DNA from: Catenovulum sediminis
GTDB lineage: Bacteria > Pseudomonadota > Gammaproteobacteria > Enterobacterales > Alteromonadaceae
Direction of reading: 5' to 3'
NCBI RefSeq assembly: GCF_007289895.1
Contig: NZ_CP041660.1
Coordinates: forward strand, 620,001 to 684,000
Length of the DNA stretch: 64,000 nucleotides
In this document: positions 18,362 to 27,035 of the stretch, in pieces
How the letters are laid out: each line of letters starts with the position of its first letter
Position numbering within the stretch: the first letter of the stretch is position 1
Position numbers and translations under genes: made by a program
The notes under the pieces: model-generated
The model's database searches: none
The model's input: the letters and a program-made list of their open reading frames with translations, nothing else
What the model was told of the DNA's origin: nothing

Positions 18362-19222
18362 TTACAGCAAGCCCATAAGGTATTTTCCGTAACTATTTTT
18401 TAAAAGTGGCTTAGCCAGTTCTTTTATCAATTTTTTATCTAGCCACTTATTATTGAAAGCAATCTCTTCTAAACAAGCTATTTTATAACCTTGTCGTTTC
18501 TCAATAGTTTCAACAAAGGTTGCAGCTTCAAGCAAGCTATCATGAGTGCCTGTATCCAACCAAGCAAAACCGCGGCCAAGCAACTCTACATTTAAGCTAT
18601 CTTGCTCTAAATAAGCTTGATTAATCGCAGTAATTTCTAATTCACCTCGTTCAGAAGGTTTTACATTTTTAGCAATTTCAACTACTGAGTTATCGTAAAA
18701 ATACAAGCCTGTCACTGCAAAATGCGATTTTGGCTTTTTAGGCTTTTCTTCAATTGAAATAGCTTTTTGATTTTCATCAAACTCAACTACGCCAAAACGT
18801 TCAGGATCTTTTACTTGATAACCAAAAACAGTAGCGCCTTTTGACCTTGTCGCTGCTCGTTTTAAAATGGGGGTAAAACCATGCCCCCAGAAAATATTGT
18901 CACCTAAAACAAGGCAAACTGAATCATCGCCAATAAATTCTTCGCCGATAATAAAAGCTTGTGCTAACCCATCAGGGCTTGGCTGGGCTGCGTATTGTAA
19001 ATTAATTCCAAAATCTGAACCGTCGCCTAATAAACGTTGAAATGAAGACTGATCATCTGGTGTGGTGATAATCAATATATCTCGAATTCCAGCTAACATG
19101 AGTACTGAAATTGGGTAATAAATCATAGGTTTATCGTAAACGGGCAAAAGTTGTTTAGATACACCTTTAGTTATAGGGTAAAGCCTAGTGCCGGAGCCAC
19201 CAGCGAGGATTATACCTTTCAT
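18362..19222 (-). CDS. rmlA: Glucose-1-phosphate thymidylyltransferase
   Basis: 286 residues with the RmlA N-terminus [43 protein letters not shown] and [19 protein letters not shown], all in register. It makes dTDP-glucose from glucose-1-phosphate and dTTP, the first step towards the deoxy-amino sugar. A 244-bp gap filled by tandem hairpin repeats separates it from rmlB, so the two are in one transcript but with a possible processing region between them. The gene order rmlB-rmlA without rmlC/rmlD argues against rhamnose synthesis. Confidence 0.96.
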   Translation of the reverse strand: MKGIILAGGSGTRLYPITKGVSKQLLPVYDKPMIYYPISVLMLAGIRDILIITTPDDQSSFQRLLGDGSDFGINLQYAAQPSPDGLAQAFIIGEEFIGDDSVCLVLGDNIFWGHGFTPILKRAATRSKGATVFGYQVKDPERFGVVEFDENQKAISIEEKPKKPKSHFAVTGLYFYDNSVVEIAKNVKPSERGELEITAINQAYLEQDSLNVELLGRGFAWLDTGTHDSLLEAATFVETIEKRQGYKIACLEEIAFNNKWLDKKLIKELAKPLLKNSYGKYLMGLL

Positions 19223-19242
19223 GATTTATTGTCCTTTTTTGC

Positions 19243-19468
19243 TTGTCGGGTTGAAACCGCGACCTAAATAACTTTTCATTTGTCGGCCTAAAGGCCGACC
19301 TACATTAACCGCCGGGTTGAAACCACGACCTAAATAACTTTTTAATTGTCGGCCTAAAGGCCGACCTACATTAACCGCTGGGTTGCAACCACGACCTATA
19401 TAACTTTTTAATTGCCGGCCTAAAGGCCGACCTACATTTACTGTCGGGTTGAAACCGCGAACTACATT
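19243..19468. repeat. Tandem 66-bp REP-pair repeats between rmlB and rmlA
   Basis: The CGGG of the weak half-hairpin CGGGTTGAAACC recurs at 19247, 19313, 19379 (as TGGG) and 19445, so the period is exactly 66 bp. Each full unit contains this weak hairpin half and a perfect hairpin GTCGGCC-TAAA-GGCCGAC followed by CTACA. The last element ends one base before the rmlB stop codon. On the transcript (minus strand) they appear right after rmlB. Confidence 0.95.
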
Positions 19469-20543
19469 ACTCGGCTTGACCTAGTCTTTCTAGTTGGTAA
19501 TCGCCAGACAGCACGTTTTGCCACCATGTTTCATTCTCTAAATACCAAATAACTGTTTTTCGCAAACCTGTTTCAAACGTTTCTTTTGGCTTCCAACCCA
19601 GCTCTTTTTGTATTTTACTTGCATCTATTGCGTAACGCATGTCATGGCCGGGTCTGTCGGCTACAAATGTAATTTGTTCAGCATACTGAGTGGCTTTGGG
19701 TTTTATTTCATCCAATATTTGGCAGATAGTTTTTACTACTTCAATATTTTGTTTTTCGTTATGTCCGCCGATATTGTAGGTTTCGCCTACTTTACCTTCA
19801 GTGGCGACTAGTACCAAAGCCTCTGCATGGTCTTCAACATAAAGCCAATCACGTATTTGGTTACCTTTACCATAAACAGGTAGAGGTTTACCAGCAACAG
19901 CATTTAAAATAACGAGCGGAATTAATTTTTCAGGAAAATGATAAGGCCCGTAGTTATTTGAACAATTTGTAACAAGAGTTGGTAAACCATAAGTACGCGC
20001 CCAAGCTCTAACTAAATGATCTGAACTTGCTTTACTGGCAGAATATGGGCTACTCGGCTCGTAAGCTGTTTCTTCGGTAAACAAAGGTAATTCAGTGCCG
20101 TGCTCAACCTCATCAGGGTGAGGTAAATCACCATATACTTCATCTGTTGATATGTGGTGGAACTTAAAGCGCTCTTTCGCTTCGCCTTGAAGGTTTGACC
20201 AATAAGCCCTTGCTTGTTCCAACAACGTATATGTACCAATAATGTTGGTTTGCATAAATTCGCCAGGGCCATCAATTGAACGATCTACATGACTTTCTGC
20301 AGCTAAATGCATGACAATATCGGGTTTATGATTGTTAAAAACGTCCTTTATTGCTTCTGCATCGCAGATATCCACTTTTTCAAAAGCGTAGCGGGTGTTG
20401 CCAGACACTGAAGTTAACGATTGTAAATTGCCAGCATAAGTTAATTTATCAACATTAATAACTGCATGCTCAGTGTTATTTATAATATGGCGTATAACCG
20501 CAGAACCAATAAAACCTGCGCCACCTGTTACTAAAATTTTCAT
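19467..20543 (-). CDS. rmlB: dTDP-glucose 4,6-dehydratase
   Basis: 358 residues when started at the ATG at 20543 ([16 protein letters not shown]), the usual RmlB N-terminus. An upstream ATG at 20567 would add eight residues (MFKAGQTG) and overlaps the wzz stop. [10 protein letters not shown] holds the catalytic Asp-Glu, [15 protein letters not shown] the Y-x3-K pair, and [19 protein letters not shown] and GQIRDWL-type region [12 protein letters not shown] are diagnostic. It makes dTDP-4-keto-6-deoxyglucose, the branch point feeding the 2,3-dehydratase. Its stop codon touches a REP array. Confidence 0.95.
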   Translation of the reverse strand: MKILVTGGAGFIGSAVIRHIINNTEHAVINVDKLTYAGNLQSLTSVSGNTRYAFEKVDICDAEAIKDVFNNHKPDIVMHLAAESHVDRSIDGPGEFMQTNIIGTYTLLEQARAYWSNLQGEAKERFKFHHISTDEVYGDLPHPDEVEHGTELPLFTEETAYEPSSPYSASKASSDHLVRAWARTYGLPTLVTNCSNNYGPYHFPEKLIPLVILNAVAGKPLPVYGKGNQIRDWLYVEDHAEALVLVATEGKVGETYNIGGHNEKQNIEVVKTICQILDEIKPKATQYAEQITFVADRPGHDMRYAIDASKIQKELGWKPKETFETGLRKTVIWYLENETWWQNVLSGDYQLERLGQAE

Positions 20544-20566
20544 ACCTGTTTGACCAGCCTTAAACA

Positions 20567-21562
20567 TTATTCTGAGATATTTCTATTGTTAGCTGTGAAA
20601 TGGCGAACTAACACAAACAGCAATCCAAACATACCACCTAATATTGTACCTAAAATACAAATAAGTCCGCGCCTAGGTTTAGATTTTTCTTCGGCCACTT
20701 TCGCTGGAACTACAGTTTTAACCAAATACTGATCACTCACTTCTGCTAACATTAAAGTTTTAGTTTGACTTTCAATCATGTTGTAAAAAACTGACTGCAT
20801 ATCTGTTACATTCGTTTCTGCTATTTTTCCAGATAAATAGTCAATATTTTTTTGTGCTTCAACCATATCTTGTTGCTGGTAAAAATGATTAATTTCTTGC
20901 TTTAATAGCTTCACCCACTCAAAAGCAACTTGAGCTGAATAATGCTCGATGCCGATGGTTAGCATACCTGATTTAGCATCATTAGTAACAGTTAACATAC
21001 TGCTGAATGCCTGATAAGCTTTCCAGCTAGAAGGCTCTGGGTCTTTTCCCTCATCTACGTCAAGCGTCCATTCGCCACTTTCAGGGTTGTAAATATCTTT
21101 GTTATAAATTAATTCTTTTGTTGTTTTGTTCCATCCTTCAACCGCCATAATTTGTGGTTTTAAGTTGTATTTATTTATAACGTTTTCTAAAAATGGCCAA
21201 CTTTTTATCAACTCAATAGCTTGTTCTATTCTGCTGCTATCACCACCACCTAAATTAATACCCGCCATGGCTGCCAATCCACCATATTGAGAGGCTAATG
21301 CTCCCATGCCATTTTTTCCATCTGTCTGCGCAGGGGTTAGTACAATTTGGGATTTATACATGTTTGGCAGCGACAATGCGTAAATAACAGAAGCAATTGC
21401 AAATACGGCGGTAATAGCGATTATTTTTATGCGGCCCGCCCAAATCACGTTCCAGAGTTCGCGCAGGTCTATTTCATCATCACGATTGTCTGTAAAGTCG
21501 CTGTCTAGCTTTTGCGAGAGTTTTTCTTCTATTCTTGCTAAGCGGTTTTCTAGTTCGTTCAT
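20567..21562 (-). CDS. wzz: Wzz-type polysaccharide chain-length determinant
   Basis: 331 residues with the PCP layout. A coiled-coil N-terminus ([14 protein letters not shown]) precedes the first membrane helix at about residues 48-68 ([19 protein letters not shown]). A long periplasmic domain follows, and the second helix is preceded by [16 protein letters not shown], the Pro-rich Wzz motif. No C-terminal kinase domain is present, so it is a Wzz rather than a Wzc protein. It regulates polymer length together with Wzy. It lies between the SLBB exporter and rmlB in one transcription unit. Confidence 0.88.
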   Translation of the reverse strand: MNELENRLARIEEKLSQKLDSDFTDNRDDEIDLRELWNVIWAGRIKIIAITAVFAIASVIYALSLPNMYKSQIVLTPAQTDGKNGMGALASQYGGLAAMAGINLGGGDSSRIEQAIELIKSWPFLENVINKYNLKPQIMAVEGWNKTTKELIYNKDIYNPESGEWTLDVDEGKDPEPSSWKAYQAFSSMLTVTNDAKSGMLTIGIEHYSAQVAFEWVKLLKQEINHFYQQQDMVEAQKNIDYLSGKIAETNVTDMQSVFYNMIESQTKTLMLAEVSDQYLVKTVVPAKVAEEKSKPRRGLICILGTILGGMFGLLFVLVRHFTANNRNISE

Positions 21563-21627
21563 TGTTTGTGTTAAATGTCCGTTTTTGTCGCGTGTGTGCG
21601 ATGTTCAAATTTTTTCGGGTTTAATGT

Positions 21628-21682
21628 TGTCGGGCTAAAGCCGCGACCAACACTACTTGTCGGGCTGAAGCCGCGACCTACA
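21628..21682. repeat. Two REP elements abutting the SLBB gene's stop codon
   Basis: Two direct copies of GTCGGGC-TAAA/TGAA-GCCGCGAC lie back to back. The first ends in CCAACAC (decayed CTACA) and the second in CCTACAC, which touches the stop codon of the export gene. On the transcript they sit between the SLBB gene and wzz. Confidence 0.88.
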
Positions 21683-24600
21683 CTAGAGTGCGGCGACGGC
21701 GGCTAGTGCAACTGTAGATTGATATATAATACCAGTTACTTCTTTCCAAATAGTAATAGCTGGTATTGGGTCTACATTAGTTGGTACGACTATAGTGTCG
21801 CCCGGCTCTACTTTTGAGCTACCGCCAAACCAGCCGATATTTGAAACTACACGGCCATTGGCTTTTATAATGTAGGCATCGCTGTTTTCTGCCAGTTGGT
21901 TATATCCGCCTGCGGCGGCTATATAATCTTCCATATCCCAGCTGCTGTTATATATTTGTGCAGTTGGCGCATATACCTCGCCAATTACAGAAACTGCTTG
22001 GTTGATTCTTGGCACTATTAATACATCACCGTTTCGCAGTTCTACTGATTCTTCTTGCACTAATAATTGTTCTTTTTCTATTATCATACGGCCTGTCGCT
22101 TGCGCGGCTTCTAGCTGTTCTAATAGTGATAATATGGTTTCTGATCTACCGGCTTCACCGCTGTTTATTTGTGTTGCAACCAGTTCGCGTCTTAATTTTC
22201 GTTCGGCTTCGTCTAGCATTTTTTGCTCTTGCGTTTTTAAGTAGCTACGCGTGAATATTGAGGCGCCTAAAAATGCGTTTTCAGAAAATCCACCAGCTCG
22301 TTTTACTAAGCTGGCTAAGGTTTCACCTTTGTTTATGGTATACACACCGGGGAATTTAAATTCGCCCATTAAGGTTACAGTTTCGTGATCGCGCCATTCG
22401 GGTATCTTTTTAACCAATACATTATCGCGCGGCGCTAAATGATATTCGCTGGTATTGGTGGTGGTTAAGTCGATGGTTTCTAATATAAAATCAGATGAGT
22501 CGACTAAGTTTGTGGTAAACCGGCTGATTCCAATTTCGTTTAGGTAACTGGCTTCTGTGTAGCCACCGGCTGCCTGTATTAAGTCTTGCAGTGTCATATT
22601 GTTAGACAGTGGGTAAGTGCCCGGAAATCTAACTTCGCCACTAATATTTACCAATAATACTTGGTTTTCTTTATTGGTTTGCTGGCGAATTTGCGCAACT
22701 AAATCACCGATAAGCGCAGTACGTGATTGGTTAATTGAAAATACGTACAGCTTGTCTTCTGGTCTTAGTTGAAATTTTAGATCTTCCTGATTTCGCATGC
22801 TAAGCGCTTCAAATTCAAAGCGGTTTAACGCGTAGTTGCGGCGTTTTAGTAGCATGTAATCTTGATCGGTTTCTAGCTTTATATCGTGCGCTGCAAGCAG
22901 TAAGTCGTTTACTGTCATGTTTCTGTGCAGTGGAAAATAAGCTGGATATTTAACGTTACCCACTACTTGTACAATTTCTGCAGGTTCACCATTGCGGGCT
23001 TGTTGTTGTAGCTCAATTAAGCTGTTAGATAATAAACCAATTTGACCGCTGCGTTGTTCGCTGGTTGAGAATATAAATAGTTTGTCTTCTTCGCGTAATT
23101 TAGTTTGTTTTTCTGCAGGGTTGGTTAAATCTACTTTTTCAAACCAGGTACGTTTTGGGTTACGTGAACGGCGCTGTAATAGTGCAAATTGTAAGTCGGT
23201 GTCCATACGGTAGTCGTATGCCGCTTTTATTAGGTCGTTTACTGTCATGCTGGTGGTTAACGGGTAGTTACCCGCAAATTCAACATTTCCGCTTATCGAT
23301 ACAATTTTAGGCGGTTGTGTCGCGCGTGACTGCGAACGTAAACGTGCTAGTACACCATCAAGTTGTCTTGCTTGGTTTGCGCCAAATACATAAATTTTGT
23401 CTCTGGGCTGTAATTTTATATTGTGTTCGCTGCTTGGGTTGGCCAGTACTTGACCAATTGAAAACTGCAGTGCTGTTATGGTGCGCAGTGGTTGTTCTTC
23501 GCGAATGATTAGTGAGTAGACTAAATCAGGTTCTGATTTTAAATCGCGCACGTCGTTTATAAGATCGCTGACGCGCATGCCTTTTTTCCATGCAAATGCG
23601 CCTGGGCGGTGTGTGTGGCCTTCTATCGATACCACGTTTTCACGCGAGTCGAGTATTGAATATACGCGCACAATGTCACCATTGCTGAGTGCTTGTTGTT
23701 TTCCGCTTTTTTGCGTTAAATCAACATCTACGACTGTGCGTTCACCTTGTTTGCCTATGCGTTCTATTTTGGAAGCTTTTGGATAGGCGGTGGGTAAATA
23801 GCCCCCTGCGAGTTCTATGACTTCACCGGCATTTACACTGTTTTTAAGCTCGTATATTGCTGGGCGTTTTACTTCGCCATCTACCCCTACGGTTGTCCCT
23901 ACAGGTGGAATAAACACGACGTCACCCGGTAGTAAGTTGGTGTCGTTTGCTGTGTTACCTTTTAGTAGTAAGTCGTATAAATCGAAGGTGGTGATAACCT
24001 TGCCTTTACGTTTTAGTTGGATATTTCTAAGTGAACCCACTTCTGTTACCCCGCCTGATACGAATAATGCATGGGTAATGCTGGATAATGAGCTAACGGT
24101 ATAAGCACCCGGTTTGTAGGCTTCACCTAATACAAAGATGCGGATTGAGCGTAGTGCGCCCATGGTTATGTTGGCTTTTGCGCCTATTACTTTTTGTGAG
24201 ATTTGTTCGTTAATAAAGTTTTTGAATTCTGAAAATGACATACCGACGACTTGTAGCGGGCCGGTTTCTGGCATCATAAAGGTGCCGTTTCTGTCTATTG
24301 TGACTTCATAGCTTTTGAATTCTTTACCAAATAGTTGGATTTTTACCGTGTCGCCCGGGCCTAATACGTATTCGTGTGGTACGGGTACGTCGGTTGCAGG
24401 TGCGAATGTAGATGGGCTGCCGGCAAATAATTCGTATCCAAAGGGTTTTAAGACGCGCGCGCTTTTGCCTTTTTGTTTGGCATCGCCGTCTGAGGTTAAT
24501 CCGGTGCCACTGGCTAAGCCTTTATCTACTTCGGTTACGACGGCATCGTCGACCGAGCGTGAGGTAACCACTTTGGGGTTGTCTATTTTTTTGCTTGTGG

Positions 24601-24769
24601 TGGTTTGGTTGATTTCTGATAAATCTATGCCATATTGTTTAGCAAGCGCTTCTTGTTGCGCTTTGGGAAGTTGTTTAAATTGCGCTATTTGCTCTTGCGA
24701 TGGTGCGACAGCTTGGGCTTGGTGGCTAAATAGGATACTCGTGAGGAGTAAAAGCAGTACTCGCTTCAT
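21683..24769 (-). CDS. Very large SLBB-domain polysaccharide export protein (Wza-like)
   Basis: 1028 residues, about 2.5 times a normal Wza. A signal peptide (LLLLLTSILFSHQAQA) is followed by a low-complexity linker and a Poly_export domain near residues 125-205 (PHEYVLGPGDTVKIQLFG). A chain of SLBB-type modules then follows, each with the pattern GxVxxPxxYPL-x-xMTVxDLI-xAA (for example near residues 485, 600, 695, 795 and 920) ending NRGD-like VELRNGDVLIVPRINQAV. No lipobox cysteine is seen. It probably forms or lines the outer-membrane/periplasmic export conduit. It is the first gene of the locus, upstream of wzz. Confidence 0.87.
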   Translation of the reverse strand: MKRVLLLLLTSILFSHQAQAVAPSQEQIAQFKQLPKAQQEALAKQYGIDLSEINQTTTSKKIDNPKVVTSRSVDDAVVTEVDKGLASGTGLTSDGDAKQKGKSARVLKPFGYELFAGSPSTFAPATDVPVPHEYVLGPGDTVKIQLFGKEFKSYEVTIDRNGTFMMPETGPLQVVGMSFSEFKNFINEQISQKVIGAKANITMGALRSIRIFVLGEAYKPGAYTVSSLSSITHALFVSGGVTEVGSLRNIQLKRKGKVITTFDLYDLLLKGNTANDTNLLPGDVVFIPPVGTTVGVDGEVKRPAIYELKNSVNAGEVIELAGGYLPTAYPKASKIERIGKQGERTVVDVDLTQKSGKQQALSNGDIVRVYSILDSRENVVSIEGHTHRPGAFAWKKGMRVSDLINDVRDLKSEPDLVYSLIIREEQPLRTITALQFSIGQVLANPSSEHNIKLQPRDKIYVFGANQARQLDGVLARLRSQSRATQPPKIVSISGNVEFAGNYPLTTSMTVNDLIKAAYDYRMDTDLQFALLQRRSRNPKRTWFEKVDLTNPAEKQTKLREEDKLFIFSTSEQRSGQIGLLSNSLIELQQQARNGEPAEIVQVVGNVKYPAYFPLHRNMTVNDLLLAAHDIKLETDQDYMLLKRRNYALNRFEFEALSMRNQEDLKFQLRPEDKLYVFSINQSRTALIGDLVAQIRQQTNKENQVLLVNISGEVRFPGTYPLSNNMTLQDLIQAAGGYTEASYLNEIGISRFTTNLVDSSDFILETIDLTTTNTSEYHLAPRDNVLVKKIPEWRDHETVTLMGEFKFPGVYTINKGETLASLVKRAGGFSENAFLGASIFTRSYLKTQEQKMLDEAERKLRRELVATQINSGEAGRSETILSLLEQLEAAQATGRMIIEKEQLLVQEESVELRNGDVLIVPRINQAVSVIGEVYAPTAQIYNSSWDMEDYIAAAGGYNQLAENSDAYIIKANGRVVSNIGWFGGSSKVEPGDTIVVPTNVDPIPAITIWKEVTGIIYQSTVALAAVAAL

Positions 24770-24839
24770 GTGTTAACTTTTCCCTTTCAAATGCGACACA
24801 AATTTTACAATTTGCTTATAATCTGGAGTTTGATTCATC

Positions 24840-24868
24840 TAGATATTTATAGCGCGGTAATATAACAA
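24840..24868 (-). promoter_or_regulatory. Possible sigma-70 promoter for the polysaccharide operon
   Basis: On the minus strand TTGTTA is followed after exactly 17 bases by TATCTA, lying 71-99 bases upstream of the first gene of the locus. Both hexamers deviate from consensus, so this is only a candidate. No JUMPstart/ops element (GGCGGTAG) was found near it. Confidence 0.3.
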
Positions 24869-24922
24869 ATTTATGGCAAGTTGCGAGTAATTTTTTGTGA
24901 AGAGGTTCTATTTTGGAGCGAC

Positions 24923-25118
24923 GAGCTTCGAGCTTCGAGCTTCGAGCGGCGAGCGGCGAGCTGTGTAGGTCGTCCCTTTAGGGCGACAGTTTGCATATTG
25001 CGCGATTTGTCGGACTAAAGTCCGACCTACATTGGCTCGAAGCTCGCTGCTCGTAACTCGTCGCTAAAATGTCGGGCTGAAGCCACGACCTACATTTTAG
25101 CGTAAAGTCCGACCTACA
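24923..25118. repeat. Heptamer array plus REPINs upstream of the polysaccharide operon
   Basis: Six 7-bp units (GAGCTTC three times, GAGCGGC twice, GAGCTGT) run from 24923 to 24964 and pass directly, in register, into GTAGGTC of a REP at 24965. This REP pairs with an inverted copy (GTCGGAC-TAAA-GTCCGAC). Another heptamer stretch (GCTCGAA, GCTCGCT, GCTCGTA and so on), an inverted REP and a truncated REP follow. The truncated one reaches into the stop codon of the fic gene. The field fills the 344-bp gap apart from the promoter region near 24770-24900. Confidence 0.9.
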
Positions 25119-26484
25119 TTTTGCGTCGGTATGTTTTATATTGTGATGGTGTTAGCCCATACCTTGCGAGTACACCTTCATGTAAGCGTGCAATTTCTTG
25201 GTTAATTTGTTCTTTTAGTGCTGGTTTATCTTGCCTGTTGATTTTCTGTTGTTCAATGATGTTTTCAATCATTGTTTCGGCGTCTTCGTCTGGGTGTGTG
25301 ACAATCTCAAATACTGTTTTTTTGATGATATCGCGATATATCAATCGAATCGGGTCTGGCTCGGCGAGTGATTGTTTTATGGCTATGTATTCTTTGCTTG
25401 AGCGTTCGTATGCCCATATAAATAAATCTTTTAAAAGGTCGATTCGCGTAAGTTCGTATACTCCTAGCATGGCGGCACTATAGGCTTTTTCTGGTACGTC
25501 TAAAAAGGTGAGCGGACAATAATTTTGCTTAATTAATGGAATATTGGCCGCCAAACGTGACACGCGTTTATTTACGTCGGCAAATGGCTGTAAATAGGGT
25601 ATGTGTACCATGGTAAAAAACGCCTGTTCGAATGGATCGCTTATTTTTTCCGCTTTTTCTAATATGATATCCAGTATATTTTCTATTTGTTTAGCGCCGC
25701 TGATCGGTTTGTAGACGCTTTTACCAATTTCAACTGTGTGTATGCGGATTCGGCCTTCATCTGCTGGGTTCGGCAGTAAGTTTTCTGATAAGGCACTGTG
25801 TAAATTGGTTATCGTATAGCGGTTAAATCCGAGCTCGCTGGCGTTTTCTATTAGTAGTTCTATTGCGTTTTTGTGGTTTAGTATCATTTGTGTTTCTAAC
25901 GCATTTTTGCCTTTGGCGATCTTGCCGTGTTCTATAAGTTCAATCGTATCTAATTTACTATAGGTGTTGCCTTCTAGGTGGCTTGATGCCCATGACAGAT
26001 CGATAAGCAGCCGACTGTATATTTCTCGCCCAAATGTACCTGCAGGTTGTTGGCCTGTATTGGTTGAACCGAGCCTTTTAAGTTGTTCACGTGTGGATGC
26101 GGACAGGTAGTACGTTTGATTGGGTGTGTATTCTTGTAAAAATTCCAGTTGGTAGCTTATTGGCTCTCGCGTTTGTTCTGGTTGGTTTAGGTATTTAATG
26201 ATCTCGCGACTTGCCGGTGTTAAGGGTATGTAGTCTGTGTAGTTGATATCTGTGGGTGGTTGCGTTTCAGCTTGCTTTTGACTTTTATGTGACTGATTAG
26301 CTGTGTAAGCAGTGCTTCGCCCTTGACCAATTTTTTTTATTTGTTGGTTGTCGATGAGCCGCTTTATGATTCTTTGAATTGTGCGCCTTGATTGTGTTTG
26401 AAAAGCAATTTCTAATTGAGCGAGTTGAACTGGCTGTTCGCTGTTTTGAATATAAAGTAGGATGTTGTTTTCTGCTTTTGTCAT
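25114..26484 (-). CDS. Fic-domain protein with N-terminal winged helix; catalytic His replaced by Gln
   Basis: 456 residues from the ATG at 26484; a TTG 54 bases upstream would run through operator-like repeats and is not preferred. Residues 1-60 form a winged-helix module (QLEIAFQTQSRRTIQRIIKRL). SSHLEGN at 167-173 matches the Fic inhibitory motif S/T-x3-E-G/N. The Fic core at 299-310 reads QPFADVNKRVSR where active enzymes have H-P-F-x-D/E-G-N-x-R, so the catalytic His is Gln and a Gly is Val. AMP transfer is therefore doubtful; a DNA-binding regulatory role is possible. The TAG stop is supplied by the GTAG of a REP element. Confidence 0.85.
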   Translation of the reverse strand: MTKAENNILLYIQNSEQPVQLAQLEIAFQTQSRRTIQRIIKRLIDNQQIKKIGQGRSTAYTANQSHKSQKQAETQPPTDINYTDYIPLTPASREIIKYLNQPEQTREPISYQLEFLQEYTPNQTYYLSASTREQLKRLGSTNTGQQPAGTFGREIYSRLLIDLSWASSHLEGNTYSKLDTIELIEHGKIAKGKNALETQMILNHKNAIELLIENASELGFNRYTITNLHSALSENLLPNPADEGRIRIHTVEIGKSVYKPISGAKQIENILDIILEKAEKISDPFEQAFFTMVHIPYLQPFADVNKRVSRLAANIPLIKQNYCPLTFLDVPEKAYSAAMLGVYELTRIDLLKDLFIWAYERSSKEYIAIKQSLAEPDPIRLIYRDIIKKTVFEIVTHPDEDAETMIENIIEQQKINRQDKPALKEQINQEIARLHEGVLARYGLTPSQYKTYRRKM

Positions 26485-26498
26485 GTTTAGTTCTGAAT

Positions 26499-26556
26499 TG
26501 GCGCATTTATAGTTTATTTTGGCGCATTTGTGGCGCAATTAAAAGTTTTTTGGCGC
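26499..26556. promoter_or_regulatory. Four phased TGGCGC direct repeats upstream of the fic gene
   Basis: TGGCGC begins at 26499, 26520, 26531 and 26551. The spacings of 21, 11 and 20 bp are close to whole helical turns, so all sites would face the same side of the DNA. Flanks are similar (TTTTGGCGCATTT and variants). The sites sit 15-75 bases upstream of the chosen Fic start and are a natural operator for a multimeric regulator, perhaps the Fic protein's own winged helix. Confidence 0.5.
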
Positions 26557-26582
26557 GATTATGAGTTTTAAGATGCGAGCTG

Positions 26583-26952
26583 TGTAGGTCGGCCCTTTAG
26601 GGCGACATTGTGCATGTTGCGCGATTTGTCGGGCTAAAGCCGCGACCTACACTGAAGCTACAAGTTTTAAGTTTCAAGTTGAAAGATGCGAGCTGTGTAG
26701 GTCGGCCCTTTAGGGCGACAATGTGCATATTGCGCGATTTGTCGGCATAAATACCGACCTACAGGGCGACAACGTTTATTTCGATATTTGTGCTACTTGC
26801 TTTTGACGGACTAAAGTCCGACCTACATTGGCTCGAAGCTCGCTGCTCGTAACTCGTCGCTAAAATGTCGGACTAAAGCCGCGACCCACATTGGCTCGAA
26901 GCTCGCTGCTCGTAACTCGTCGCTAAAATGTCGGCATAAATACCGACCTACA
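26583..26952. repeat. REPIN and heptamer field upstream of the RAYT gene
   Basis: Eight REP elements of several stem types occur here: GTCGGCCC-TTTA-GGGCGAC, GTCGGGC-TAAA-GCCGCGAC, GTCGGCA-TAAA-TACCGAC and GTCGGAC-TAAA-GTCCGAC. Heptamer stretches intervene (GAAGCTA CAAGTTT TAAGTTT, and TGGCTCG AAGCTCG CTGCTCG TAACTCG). The final REP ends 84 bases before the transposase start. No gene was found in 26557-27035. Confidence 0.92.
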
Positions 26953-27035
26953 TGGCGATAATTTTAATTGCTGGTTTGCAATTTTCTATTTTGTGTCTAT
27001 TATTTTTTTATGTTTTTTTGAATGGATTCAATCAT

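Noticed and set aside
18362..20543. Rhamnose pathway
   Set aside because: rmlA and rmlB are present, but rmlC and rmlD are not seen in the locus. The neighbouring genes fit a 4-amino-deoxyhexose instead.
24315..24776. 153-codon plus-strand ORF opposite the SLBB gene, and similar antisense ORFs (63165-63596, 32364-33011)
   Set aside because: These are shadows of strongly conserved genes on the other strand, with low-complexity translations and no recognisable motif.
24770..24922. RfaH ops/JUMPstart element before the polysaccharide operon
   Set aside because: No GGCGGTAG-like sequence was found on the minus strand in the leader region.
26952..27035. Longer start for the RAYT gene
   Set aside because: The ATG at 26952 lies in the last bases of a REP and adds a hydrophobic leader unlike any RAYT. 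The ATG at 27036 gives the usual length.
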